Of a stretch of 64,000 bases of DNA, positions 46,268-55,049 are shown one piece after another; positions within the stretch are counted from its first letter, which is position 1; every line of letters begins with the position of its first letter. Where the stretch lies: positions 367,067-431,066 of the forward strand of contig CAWCOF010000014.1 of assembly GCA_963797005.1 (NCBI GenBank), read 5' to 3'. This stretch comes from AWTP1-13 sp963797005. Lineage in GTDB: Bacteria > Pseudomonadota > Alphaproteobacteria > Rhizobiales > Hyphomicrobiaceae. The position numbers and the translations under genes are program-made. Under the pieces are notes generated by a model that saw only the letters and a program-made list of their open reading frames with translations, had not been told where the DNA came from and did no database searches.

Positions 46268-47241
46268 ATGGCCGACGTCGCCCTCGAGGGACGGTGGATT
46301 GGCGCCAAGGAAGCGCAGATCCGCGACGTCACCGCGTGGGATCGGCTGAAGGCGAACCGCAAGTGGCTGGGCTTCTGGTTCATGCTGCCGGCGGCGGCCT
46401 TCCTGGTGCTCTTCCTCGCCTATCCGCTTGGGCCTAGGCGTGTGGCTTTCGTTCACCGATGCCCGCATCGGCCGCAGTCGGAGAATTCATCGGCCTCGAG
46501 AACTACGAATGGTTGTGGGGCGACAGCGATGTTCTGGCTCTCGGTGTTCAACACGCTGCTCTATACGTGCGTCGCCAGCGCCCTGAAGTTCGCGGTCGGG
46601 CTCTATCTGGCCCTGCTCCTGAACCAGCACATGCCGTTCAAGGCCATCATCCGTGCCGTCGTGCTCATCCCCTTCATCGTGCCGACGGTGCTCTCGGCGA
46701 TCGCCTTCTGGTGGATCTACGACAGCCAGTTCTCGATCGTGTCGTGGACGCTCAAGAAGGCTGGCTTCATTTCCGAGAACATCGACTTCCTGGGCGATTT
46801 CTGGAACGCCCGCTGGTCGGTGATCTTCGCCAACATCTGGCGCGGCGTGCCCTTCGTCGCGATTACGCTGCTGGCCGGGCTGCAGACGGTCTCGCCCTCG
46901 CTCTATGAAGCCGCGACGATCGACGGGGCGACGCCGCTGGCAGATATTCCGCCACATTACCTACCCGCTGCTGACTCCGATCATTGCCGTGGTCATGACG
47001 TTCTCGGTGCTCTTCACGTTCACCGACTTCCAGCTCATCTGGGTGCTGACGCGCGGCGGCCCCGTCAATGCCACGCACCTGATGGCGACGCTCGGCTACC
47101 AGCGCGCCATCGGCGGCGGCTATCTGGGCGAAGGCGCGGCGATCTGCCACCGCCATGATCCCGTTCCTGCTCGCCGCCATCCTGATCTCCTGGTTCGGCC
47201 TGCAGCGGCGCAAATGGCAGCAGGGAGAGGGCAATGACTGA
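46268..47241 (+). pseudogene. ABC sugar transporter permease 1 (MalF-type), frameshifted
   Basis: The frame opens MADVALEGRWIGAKEAQIRD and WLGFWFMLPAAAFLVLF, the first membrane helix. Around 46430-46530 the frame changes twice (EFIGLENYEWLWGDS in one frame, FWLSVFNTLLYTCVASALKF in another). After EAATIDGATPLADI near 46930 it changes again to WQIFRHITYPLLTPIIAVVM, and near 47150 to MIPFLLAAILISWFGLQRRK. EAATIDGA(x)xxxxFxxIxxPLL is the permease loop that contacts the ATPase. Joined length is about 325 residues. TGA 47239-47241 overlaps the start of permease 2. Confidence 0.82.
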
Positions 47242-48151
47242 CACTTGCCGCGGCCGCCCAAAGCGCGCCGCCTGTGGCGACGACCGGCGCCGACCACTCC
47301 GAAGGCATGAGCTACCTGGAGACGTTGCCGCGCCGGCTCGTCACCCTCTACCTGCCGCTCTCGGTGATCATGCTCGTGCTGGTTTTCCCGTTCTACTGGA
47401 TGGCGCTCACGGCCATCAAACCGGACGAGCAGCTCCTCGACCTCGAGACGTTCAACCCGTTCTGGACCTGGACGCCGACCTTCAAGCACATTCACAAGCT
47501 GCTGTTCGAGACAGACTATCCGCTGTGGCTGTGGAACACGATGTCGTGGCGGTCGCCGCGACCGTCCTGTCGATCATCGCCAGCGTGCTTGCCGCCTACG
47601 CCATCGTGCGCTTGCGCTACCGGGGCGCGCAATGGGTCGGCGGGGCGATCTTCCTCGCCTATCTGGTGCCGCCGTCGATCCTGTTCATTCCGCTCTCCAC
47701 CGTCGTATTCCAATACGGACTGTTCGACACGCCGTTCGCGCTGATCCTCACCTACCCGACGATCCTCATCCCGTTTTCGACCTGGCTGCTGATGGGCTAC
47801 TTCAAGACCATCCCCTTCGAGCTCGAGGAATGCGCGCTGATCGACGGGGCCAGCCGCTGGCAGATCCTGGTCAAGATCGTCCTGCCGCTGGCCGTGCCCG
47901 GGCTGATCTCGGCCTTCATCTTCTGCTTCACGCTGTGCTGGAACGAGTTCATCTACGCGCTCACCTTCATTTCCTCGACCCAGAACAAGACGGTGCCGGT
48001 GGCCATCGTCAACGAGTTCGTCGACGGCGACATCTATCGCTGGGGCTCGCTGATGGCCGGCGCGCTGGTCGGCTCGCTGCCGCTGGTGATCCTCTATGCC
48101 TTCTTCGTCGAGCACTACGTCTCGGCGATGACCGGCGCCGTGAAGGAATGA
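47234..48151 (+). pseudogene. ABC sugar transporter permease 2 (MalG-type), frameshifted
   Basis: ATG 47234 overlaps the stop of permease 1. The frame needs correction near 47246 (one extra T in ACACTTGCC), then reads AAAAQSAPPVATTGADHSEG, MSYLETLPRRLVTLYLPLSV and FPFYWMALTAIKPDEQLLDL. A second break near 47540 is followed by VLSIIASVLAAYAIVRLRYR, FLAYLVPPSILFIPLSTVV, LEECALIDGASRWQILVKIV (the EAA loop) and VPVAIVNEFVDGDIYRW. With both breaks repaired the protein is about 305 residues with six helices. It pairs with permease 1 to form the membrane channel. Confidence 0.85.
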
Positions 48152-48167
48152 GCCCGGCGCCTGTCGG

Positions 48168-49064
48168 TCAGCTCTCCCGGCGCACGACAAAGGCCGTCGC
48201 CTCGCGCAAGCCGTCGGCCTCGGGGCCGAAGGACGCCAAGGCTGCGATCGCGTCCGCCTCCAGTGTCGCAAGCCGCTCTTTGGCGGCCTTTACCCCCAGG
48301 ATCGCCACCAGCGTTGCCTTCCTTTCGTCCTTGCGCGCGGCCTTGCCCATGGCCACAGGCTCGCCCTCGACGTCGAGCAGATCATCGGCCATTTGAAAGG
48401 CGAGCCCGAGGTGTGCGCCGTAGCGGGCAAGCGCGCCTCGCTTCTCGGGGTCCGCCCGGCCCAGGATGGCGCCCGCCTCGCAGGCGAAGCGGACCAGTGC
48501 GCCGGTCTTCATGGCCTGCAGCCGCTCGACATGAGGTTCTGACAGCGTGGCCGGGAGGCCGAGCTTGTCGAACTCCAGGTCGAGGCATTGGCCGCCGGCC
48601 ATGCCCGCAGCGCCGGAGGCGTCGGCCAGGCTGGCGATGAGCTCGGCGCGCACGGCGGCCTCGGCGTGCGTCGCGGGTCTTGCCAGCTGTGCGAAGGCGA
48701 TGGTGAGCAGTGCGTCGCCGGCGAGGATCGCCGTCCACTCGTCGTAGGCCTTGTGCACGGTGGGCTTGCCGCGGCGCCAGTCGTCGTCATCCATCGCTGG
48801 CAGGTCGTCGTGCACCAGCGAGTAGCAGTGCACGCATTCGAGCGCCGCCGCGGTCTGCGCTGCCGTTTCCGGCGGCACGCCGAAGAGGCCCGCGCACTCC
48901 ATCACCAGGAAGGGGCGAAAGCGCTTTCCCCCGCCGAGCGCGGCGTGGCGCATCGCCTCGACCAGTCTCGGCGGAGCGCCACCCTCGGAGGCCATGCCGA
49001 GAAAGTCGGCCAGGCGCCGCTCGACCATATGTGCCGCCTGCGCCAGGCGTTGCCTGAAGGTCAT
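48168..49064 (-). CDS. ispA: Farnesyl/geranyl diphosphate synthase (polyprenyl synthetase)
   Basis: A 298-residue protein with the first Asp-rich motif DDLPAMDDDDWRRGKPT (short-chain type: two residues between aspartates, aromatic residues upstream at CYSLVHDD) and the second Asp-rich motif MADDLLDVEG. GGGKRFRPFL is the substrate-binding Lys/Arg segment. It condenses IPP with DMAPP to make short-chain prenyl diphosphates for quinones and undecaprenyl phosphate. It is convergent with the ABC permease gene and divergent from mtgA, as often seen in Hyphomicrobiales. Confidence 0.92.
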   Translation of the reverse strand: MTFRQRLAQAAHMVERRLADFLGMASEGGAPPRLVEAMRHAALGGGKRFRPFLVMECAGLFGVPPETAAQTAAALECVHCYSLVHDDLPAMDDDDWRRGKPTVHKAYDEWTAILAGDALLTIAFAQLARPATHAEAAVRAELIASLADASGAAGMAGGQCLDLEFDKLGLPATLSEPHVERLQAMKTGALVRFACEAGAILGRADPEKRGALARYGAHLGLAFQMADDLLDVEGEPVAMGKAARKDERKATLVAILGVKAAKERLATLEADAIAALASFGPEADGLREATAFVVRRES

Positions 49065-49179
49065 GATGAGCCCATATGTTGCGCACCCGTGAGCGGCCCG
49101 TATCGACGCGGCGGTTGCGCGCCTCTATTTAGCGCCCGGTAGCGGCAAGCGGAAGAAATCAGTAGCGAAGGCGAGCGGC

Positions 49180-50781
49180 GTGGACGAGCGCAACCACGAT
49201 TCGGACGGCGGTCCGCCGGACGACAAACGCGAGGGCAAGCCCTCGAGCCCGGCCGAAGCGGTCGCGGGGCCGACGCCGACCGAGCCCGGCTCCGCACCGT
49301 TGCCAGCGATCGAGGCCGATCCCGCGACCTGGCTGCCGCGGGCGGCGGCAGGCGGGGCCTCGGCCGTCTCGGCGCTGAGAGCGCCGGAGCCCGAGGCGCC
49401 GCCGGTCGAGCCGGTCGACCCGCCGGCTGGCGACGAAGAGGTCGCGCCGGTCCCACCGCCATCGGAGAGTCCGCCTTCAGCCGAGCCGTCGCCTCCCGAG
49501 GTCTCCGCCGGGGAGGTGGTCGCCGCAGAGGCAGAGGATGTCCGGGCCGTGGAGCCGCCGTCGCCCGTGCCCGAATTGCCTCCCGCGCCGGCGCCTGTCG
49601 AGCACGCCGCCGAGGGCTTGGCCCTGGCCCCGGCGCTTGCAGCGGACGGCGAGCAGGCCGCGGCAGAAACGGTGCTGCCTGCGGAGCCTGCGACCGAGGA
49701 CTCGCCAAGCACGCCCCTGGAGCCGCTGGCCGCCCGGCAAGAGCCGCCTTTCGACGAAGCGGCGCGCATGCCCGATGACGATCGGCAGCCGCCGGTCGCG
49801 CTCCGGCCTGAGGCTGGGCCGCCGGAGACCATTACCGAACTCACGATATCAACGCAGGCAGAGTCATCATCAACGCAGGCGGAACCGGATGCGGAACCAC
49901 CACCCGCCCTCGAGCCCGCAGCCGCGGCGGCTCGCATCGAGCCTGCCGCACTCTCCCAGCCTTCCGCTGCTGCAACCGCAACCGAGGCCCGCCCGACGAT
50001 GGCGGCGTCGCCCCCGGCGCCCAGCGTTGCACTCCCCGCGCCGCCGGTTCCCGACACGGCGCGCCGCCGCGTGCGGCTGGCGGCGCGCGTTATGGGAGGG
50101 GCCCTGGTCTCGCTCGCGGCTCTGGTACTGACCCTGATCGTGCTCTACCGCTGGGTCGATCCGCCATTGTCGACGTTGATGCTCGGGCAGTGGCTGGCCG
50201 GCGACACGATCGATCAGCGCTGGGTGCCGCTGCGGCGCATCTCCCCCAACCTGCGGCTGGCGGCGATCATGTCCGAGGATGGCCGCTTCTGCCGGCATCG
50301 CGGCGTCGACTGGTCGGAGCTCAGCGAGGCGATCGAGAGCGCGCGCGATGGGACGCCTCGCGGCGGCAGCACGATCAGCATGCAGGTGGTGAAAAACCTC
50401 TTCCTGTGGCCATCCAAGAGCTACATCCGCAAGGGGATCGAGGTCCCGCTCACGTATGTCATCGAGGCCCTCTGGTCCAAGCGCCGCATCCTCGAGATCT
50501 ACCTGAATATCGCCGAGTGGGGCCCTGGCGTGTTCGGCGCGGAGGCGGCCTCCCGCTTTCATTTCGGCAAGCGGGCTTCCCAACTCAGCCTGCGCGAGGC
50601 AGCCCTGCTGGCCGTATCGCTGCCCAACCCCTTCACCCGGCAGGCCGGCGATCCGGGACCCGGCACGTCGCGGCTCGCCCGCAACCTGCTCGTGCGGATG
50701 CGCACCGGCCGGGCCAACGCCTTTTGCGTGCGGGCGAGGTCGTCTGCAAGCCGCGGGCGAGCCGCTGGCAATACGCAATGA
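49180..50781 (+). CDS. mtgA: Monofunctional biosynthetic peptidoglycan transglycosylase with a long disordered N-terminus
   Basis: A 533-residue protein from a GTG start (49180). Residues 1-300 are almost only Ala, Pro, Glu, Ser and Asp (EAPPVEPVDPPAGDEEVAPV) and must be disordered. A membrane helix follows near 307-330 (GGALVSLAALVLTLIVLYRW), then the GT51 domain: IMSEDGRFCRHRGVDW with the catalytic Glu, GGSTISMQVVKNLFLW, KRRILEIYLNIAEWGPGVFGAEAA and LPNPF. It polymerises glycan strands from lipid II without a transpeptidase. Usual MtgA is about 230 residues, so the extension is unusual. The C-terminal 25 residues may be out of frame, since an adjacent frame continues plausibly. Confidence 0.88.
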   Translation: MDERNHDSDGGPPDDKREGKPSSPAEAVAGPTPTEPGSAPLPAIEADPATWLPRAAAGGASAVSALRAPEPEAPPVEPVDPPAGDEEVAPVPPPSESPPSAEPSPPEVSAGEVVAAEAEDVRAVEPPSPVPELPPAPAPVEHAAEGLALAPALAADGEQAAAETVLPAEPATEDSPSTPLEPLAARQEPPFDEAARMPDDDRQPPVALRPEAGPPETITELTISTQAESSSTQAEPDAEPPPALEPAAAAARIEPAALSQPSAAATATEARPTMAASPPAPSVALPAPPVPDTARRRVRLAARVMGGALVSLAALVLTLIVLYRWVDPPLSTLMLGQWLAGDTIDQRWVPLRRISPNLRLAAIMSEDGRFCRHRGVDWSELSEAIESARDGTPRGGSTISMQVVKNLFLWPSKSYIRKGIEVPLTYVIEALWSKRRILEIYLNIAEWGPGVFGAEAASRFHFGKRASQLSLREAALLAVSLPNPFTRQAGDPGPGTSRLARNLLVRMRTGRANAFCVRARSSASRGRAAGNTQ

Positions 50782-50856
50782 TTGCCGCTATAAGCCCGGC
50801 AAACGAAGGGCGGACCGCCCGGGCAAGGAACTTTTTTCGTCTGGAGAGCAAGCGCG

Positions 50857-51042
50857 ATGGCAGTCCCCAGGAAGAAAACGTCTCGTATGAAGCGGGGCAG
50901 CCGCCGGTCGGCGGACGCGCTCGTTGCGCCGACCTACATCGAGGACAAGGAGACCGGCGAGCGCCGTCGGCCGCACCATATTGACCTCAAATCAGGCAAG
51001 TACCGAGGCCGCCAGATCCTGGCGCCCAAGAGCGAGGTCTGA
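50857..51042 (+). CDS. rpmF: 50S ribosomal protein L32
   Basis: A 61-residue protein starting MAVPRKKTSRMKRGSRRSAD and ending KYRGRQILAPKSEV, the complete bL32 with HHIDLKSG near residue 40. It is the small zinc-free alphaproteobacterial form (no Cys pairs). It belongs to the large ribosomal subunit. Position after mtgA is conserved in Hyphomicrobiales. GGAGAGCAAGCGCG lies just before the ATG. Confidence 0.96.
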   Translation: MAVPRKKTSRMKRGSRRSADALVAPTYIEDKETGERRRPHHIDLKSGKYRGRQILAPKSEV

Positions 51043-51155
51043 GATAGTGGCGCCGGTGCATTGCGCCGTTCGCTTGGGTGTCGCAATGCCGCCGCAGTCT
51101 GTGGCCGTGATGAGGGGCACGCCCACAATCGCATACCGCCGCACGGGAGATTGAC

Positions 51156-51569
51156 ATGTCGCTCAGAGCGCTTCCGACGATTGCCATTCCGCTTATTCTC
51201 TACAACCTGATGGTCTTGTTCGCCGGCGGCGATGTCGAGGGCTTCTTCCATGCTCCGCTGATAACGGTGCCCATGATCAAGGGGGCGCAGTGGTCGTTCA
51301 GTCGCGGTGATCTGATCATCCTGGTGACGATGGTGTTTTTGTTCGCCGAACTCGTCAAAGCCACCTATACGACGACCGTCTCGCTGATCGATCACGGGCT
51401 GTCGATGCTGGTGTTCATCGTCTGCATCGTCGAGTTCCTGATCGTGAATTCGGCCGCGACGTCGGCGTTCTTCTTTGTCCTGGTGGGGTCGCTGATCGAT
51501 GTCGTCGCGGGCTTCACGATCGGCATCCGCGTGGCGCGGCGCGATTTGGCGATAGGCGCGGATCTCTGA
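51156..51569 (+). CDS. Conserved four-helix membrane protein of unknown function
   Basis: A 137-residue protein with helices near residues 5-25, 53-70, 75-100 and 104-125; MSLRALPTIAIPLILYNLMV at the start and VRKATYTTTVSLIDHGLSM-like region (here VKATYTTTVSLIDHGLSMLVF) in the middle. The short acidic loop AGGDVEGFFH after helix one is typical of this small family in Hyphomicrobiales. It lies downstream of rpmF and convergent with phaR. GGGAGA precedes the ATG. No function is known to me. Confidence 0.72.
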   Translation: MSLRALPTIAIPLILYNLMVLFAGGDVEGFFHAPLITVPMIKGAQWSFSRGDLIILVTMVFLFAELVKATYTTTVSLIDHGLSMLVFIVCIVEFLIVNSAATSAFFFVLVGSLIDVVAGFTIGIRVARRDLAIGADL

Positions 51570-51612
51570 GGTTGCGTTGCGGCTGCGGCTTGTCGCAAGC
51601 GCAATCGGCCGG

Positions 51613-52245
51613 CTACTTGTTCCCGTCCGAAAGCTTCTCGAGCTTGGACTGCATGGCGGCGAGCTGCTCGCGCATTTCGGCCAGCTCGTGGTTCTTGCCC
51701 TCGCCCTTGTCCGCCTCTGCCTTTCCGGCTTCCTCGCTCGGCTTGGCGGAGCCCTTGGCGCCGAACGGTGAAAACATGGCCATCGCCTGCTCGAACATGG
51801 CCAGGTTCTTGCGCGCCTGCTCCTGGTAGGCTTCGAAGGCACCGGCCGGCGTGAACGCGCCGAACTGCTTTCGGAAGCGCTCCTGCTCCTTGGCCAGCGT
51901 CTGCAAGCTGATCTGCAGGTAGCTCGGCACCAGCTTCTCTATGCTATCCCCGTAGAACCGGATCAGCTGACGCAGGAAAGGGATCGGCAGCAACGTCTGC
52001 GCCGACCCGACGCGGTTCTCCTGGTCGACGATGATCTGGGTGAGGACGGAATGGGTCAGGTCGTCCCCGGTCTTGGCGTCGAAGACCACGAAGTCGCGCT
52101 CGGACTTCACCATCGAGGCGAGGTCATCCAAAGTGACATAGGTGCTCGTCTCGGTATTGTAGAGCCGCCGGTTGGCGTATTTCTTGATTACTACCGGCTC
52201 TTTCTTATCTGTCTTGTCTGTGGTCGGATCCGTCTTGTTCAGCAT
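51613..52245 (-). CDS. phaR: Polyhydroxyalkanoate synthesis repressor PhaR
   Basis: A 210-residue protein. The PHB/PHA accumulation DNA-binding domain is at the N-terminus: VVIKKYANRRLYNTETSTYV with LDDLASMVKSERDFVVFDAK. A second PhaR region follows (LTQIIVDQENR, LPIPFLRQLIRFYGDSIEKL), then a helical C-terminus with ELAEMREQLAAMQSKLEKLS coiled coil. PhaR binds DNA and also polymer granules, shutting off phasin and synthesis genes when granules are scarce. It is divergent from phaA with 248 bp between them, an expected site for its regulation. Confidence 0.93.
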   Translation of the reverse strand: MLNKTDPTTDKTDKKEPVVIKKYANRRLYNTETSTYVTLDDLASMVKSERDFVVFDAKTGDDLTHSVLTQIIVDQENRVGSAQTLLPIPFLRQLIRFYGDSIEKLVPSYLQISLQTLAKEQERFRKQFGAFTPAGAFEAYQEQARKNLAMFEQAMAMFSPFGAKGSAKPSEEAGKAEADKGEGKNHELAEMREQLAAMQSKLEKLSDGNK

Positions 52246-52493
52246 GGGCGTCGATCACGGGCTGATTGCCTGCCAATTGTGCAGCGCGTAAGGTAGCACG
52301 CCACCGCGCTGCAAGACCAGCCGTTTATCGATCATGGTTCAGGCCGGCAACCCCGCAAATTGGCCCTTGTTGCGGTTGCGAAGGCAACCTTGCTATCGTG
52401 CGAAGGGTCAGATCTTGAGTCTTCATGCTGCAGCGCACGGCGCGCAGCCATACAACGTGTACTCGTCAATAGCGAAATCCATGGAGCATTAGG

Positions 52494-53681
52494 ATGAGCA
52501 AGGATCAATCGACCATCGTCATCGCCGGTGCCGCGCGAACGCCGGTCGGCGCCTTCAATGGCGCGCTGGCAGCTCTGCCCGCCCATGAGCTCGGCAGGGT
52601 AGCGATCAGGGCAGCACTGGAACGCGCCAACGTCGAGCCCGGTGACGTCTCGGAGGTCATCCTGGGGCAGATCCTTGCTGCCGGGGCGGGACAAAACCCG
52701 GCGCGGCAGGCGTCGATCAACGCCGGCATCCCCGTCGATGCGCCGGCGTGGGGCATGAACCAGCTGTGCGGCTCGGGCCTGCGTGCGGTCGCGCTCGGCG
52801 CCCAGCAGATCGAGCTCGGCTCCTCCAAGATCGTGGTCGCCGGCGGCCAGGAGAGCATGAGCCAGGCGCCGCACTGCGCCCACCTGCGCGACGGCACCAA
52901 GATGGGCGACATGAAGTTCATCGATACAATGATCAAGGACGGTCTGTGGGACGCCTTCAACGGCTACCACATGGGCAACACCGCGGAGAACGTCGCGCGC
53001 CAGTGGCAGATCACGCGCGAGGAGCAGGACCGCTTTGCCGTCGCCTCCCAGAACAAGGCCGAAGCCGCCAAGAAGGCCGGCAAGTTCAAGGACGAGATCG
53101 CGCCGGTGACCATCAAGACCCGCAAGGGCGAGATCGTGTTCGCCGAGGACGAGTACATCAAAGACGGCGTCACCTACGACGGCATCGCCAAGCTGAGGCC
53201 CGCCTTCGACAAGGAAGGCACCGTGACCGCCGCCAACGCCAGCGGCATCAACGATGGCGCCGCCGCGGTCGTGCTGATGACCTTGGAGGAGGCCAGGCGC
53301 CGGGACATCACGCCGCTTGCGCGCATCGTCTCGTGGGCGCACGCCGGCGTCGACCCTTCGATCATGGGAACGGGTCCGATCCCGGCTTCCAAGAAGGCAC
53401 TCGAGAAGGCCGGATGGACGGTGAAGGACCTCGACCTGATCGAGGCCAACGAGGCGTTCGCGGCCCAGGCCTGCGCGGTCAACAAGGGTCTCGGCTGGGA
53501 CACCGAGAAGGTTAACGTCAACGGCGGCGCCATCGCCATCGGTCACCCTATCGGCGCTTCGGGGGCCCGCGTGCTCAACACGCTGCTGTTCGAGATGAAG
53601 CGCCGCAACGCCAAGCGCGGCCTTGCCACGCTTTGCATCGGCGGCGGCATGGGTGTGGCCATGTGCGTCGAGCGCGACTAG
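52494..53681 (+). CDS. phaA: Acetyl-CoA acetyltransferase (beta-ketothiolase)
   Basis: A 395-residue thiolase: NQLCGSGLRAVALGAQ with the nucleophile Cys92, LIEANEAFAAQA, INVNGGAIAIGHPIGASGAR-like block (here VNGGAIAIGHPIGASGARVL) with the catalytic His, and CIGGGMGVAMCVE with the second Cys. It condenses two acetyl-CoA to acetoacetyl-CoA, the first step of poly(3-hydroxybutyrate) synthesis. Placement next to phaR supports phaA over a fatty-acid thiolase. phaB, which usually follows, is absent; a family B repeat and an acetamidase gene follow instead. The stop TAG abuts the repeat. Confidence 0.94.
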   Translation: MSKDQSTIVIAGAARTPVGAFNGALAALPAHELGRVAIRAALERANVEPGDVSEVILGQILAAGAGQNPARQASINAGIPVDAPAWGMNQLCGSGLRAVALGAQQIELGSSKIVVAGGQESMSQAPHCAHLRDGTKMGDMKFIDTMIKDGLWDAFNGYHMGNTAENVARQWQITREEQDRFAVASQNKAEAAKKAGKFKDEIAPVTIKTRKGEIVFAEDEYIKDGVTYDGIAKLRPAFDKEGTVTAANASGINDGAAAVVLMTLEEARRRDITPLARIVSWAHAGVDPSIMGTGPIPASKKALEKAGWTVKDLDLIEANEAFAAQACAVNKGLGWDTEKVNVNGGAIAIGHPIGASGARVLNTLLFEMKRRNAKRGLATLCIGGGMGVAMCVERD

Positions 53682-53743
53682 AGCAAGGTTCACGTTCCAT
53701 GATCGAAGCGAAGTGCTTCGATCAGAAACGATCTTGCACTAGG
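53680..53743. repeat. Family B palindrome, copy 2 (overlaps the acetamidase 3' end)
   Basis: It begins at the phaA stop (TAGAGCAAG) and ends with CTTGCACTA. The inner arms are GATCGAAGC and GCTTCGATC around GAAGT. The middle of the left arm (GTTCACGTTCCAT) does not match the right arm (AGAAACGAT), whereas 56967-57025 shows the same mismatch in mirror image (TTTCTGAT against ATGGAGCGTGA). This suggests two interchangeable arm types. The acetamidase frame enters the repeat and terminates inside it. Confidence 0.8.
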
Positions 53744-54672
53744 TTGCGCTTCTCCAGCATGACGTGCACGCCCTTGGCGCCGTTGACCACCTGGGTGATG
53801 CGCAGGTCGGCGGCGAGGCTGCACAGCGCGTAGGCCTGCTGCCGATCGATGCCGGCCTCGCGCGCCACCAGGTCCACCATCTGGCGCAAAGCCATCACCA
53901 CGCAGTCATCGAGGTCGGGGTCGAACGCCATGGTCATGACGTGCGTGGGCGTCTCGGCGCGCGGCCATTCGAGACTGAGATCGTCGCGCACGATGAGCTC
54001 GAAGGAGCCGATGAGCCCGGTCTCGATCGCCGTCACGCATACCTCGCCGTCGCCCTGGGCGCCGTGCCCGTCGCCGACCGAGAACAACGCCTCCTCGACG
54101 TGAATCGGCAGATAGAGCGTGGTTCCCGCCACCAGCTCCTTATTGTCGAGGTTGCCGCCATTGCGGCGTGGCGGCAACGTCGAGACGCTGCCCCAGGCGG
54201 CGGGCGGCGCCACCGCCATGACGCCGAAGAACGGCCGCAACGGGATCTCGAGGCCCCAGGGCAGGCGCCCGGTCATGCGCCCGCGGTCGAGCGTGATGTG
54301 CATGATGCGGCGCTCAGGGAAATCGTCGGGGAGTGCGCCGGTGAGGGGACCGCAGTGATTGTAGCCCCAGTCGTAGGCGAGCTCGATCGACTTGATGCGC
54401 ACCTCCAGAACCTGGCCGGGCTTTGCACCCCTGACGGCGACGGGGCCCGTGCAGATGTGTCCCGGCAGCTTGGGCGCCACGCGCGCCTGCACCTCGGCCA
54501 GCGCGTCCGGCACCACCAGTGGCGGCGGCGGCATCATCTCGCGCCCACCCGAGACGGTGGAGATCGTCACCGTGTCACCGCTGTCGATGGTCTGCACCGG
54601 CGGCAGCTTCGCGTCGAAATAGCCCCAGTGCACCGTATCCGCGCCGGCGTCGACGCGATGGGTCCTGGCCAT
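53722..54672 (-). CDS. Acetamidase/formamidase family protein
   Basis: A 316-residue protein of the FmdA/AmdA family: VDSGDTVTISTVSGGRE-like opening (here IDSGDTVTISTVSGGREMMP), GHICTGPVAVRGAKPGQVLE, IPLRPFFGVMAVAPP, GGNLDNKELVAGTTLYLPIH and SVGDGHGAQGDGEVCVTAIE (metal-binding GDGHxxQGDGE). It hydrolyses short aliphatic amides to ammonia and the acid. The last residues (NLVQDRF) and the TGA at 53722-53724 come from the family B repeat, so the natural end may lie just before it. It is convergent with phaA. Confidence 0.9.
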   Translation of the reverse strand: MARTHRVDAGADTVHWGYFDAKLPPVQTIDSGDTVTISTVSGGREMMPPPPLVVPDALAEVQARVAPKLPGHICTGPVAVRGAKPGQVLEVRIKSIELAYDWGYNHCGPLTGALPDDFPERRIMHITLDRGRMTGRLPWGLEIPLRPFFGVMAVAPPAAWGSVSTLPPRRNGGNLDNKELVAGTTLYLPIHVEEALFSVGDGHGAQGDGEVCVTAIETGLIGSFELIVRDDLSLEWPRAETPTHVMTMAFDPDLDDCVVMALRQMVDLVAREAGIDRQQAYALCSLAADLRITQVVNGAKGVHVMLEKRNLVQDRF

Positions 54673-54705
54673 GGGTTTGAGCCTCCCTACAACTGCTCCG
54701 CGGTC

Positions 54706-54873
54706 CTAGTGGAGCGGATTTGACATTCGTTACCCACCCAGCCGCGTCCTCGCGAAGCGAATGTCAAATCCAAAGCTCCACTAGAACCCAACATTTGCTA
54801 GTGGTCCTTTGATTCCAACATTCGCACCAGAGCGTGCCGAGAAGGGAAGCGAATGTTGGAATTGGACCACTAG
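54706..54873. repeat. Family A palindromic doublet, copy 3
   Basis: Hairpins 54706-54784 and 54798-54873, spacer AACCCAACATTTG (13 bp). The arms are GGATTTGACATTCG with CGAATGTCAAATCC, and ATTCCAACATTCG with CGAATGTTGGAAT. Ends are CTAGTGGAG/CTCCACTAG and CTAGTGGTC/GACCACTAG. Again three extra bases occur in the spacer-facing arm of each hairpin. It lies between the divergent acetamidase and alkylsulfatase genes, about 35 bp from the acetamidase start, so it occupies the promoter region of both. Confidence 0.9.
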
Positions 54874-55049
54874 CACACCTCTGGCAGGCCGAAGCAATTG
54901 GCTCGTCATTTCTTCGCCTTCGCCGGTCCGCCCACAGCGGGAGCGCACGATAGCTAATGACCTGGCGGGCTGCTATCACCGACCAGCAGTTCGATGCGGT
55001 GAGCTGCCTATTTTCTGCAAGATCGACCAATCGCAATTTGGGGATGCCC

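Noticed and set aside
44883..47600. Programmed frameshifting as an explanation for the many frame changes in the ABC operon
   Set aside because: There are about ten changes in both directions without shared slippery sequences or structures. Consensus error or decay is simpler.
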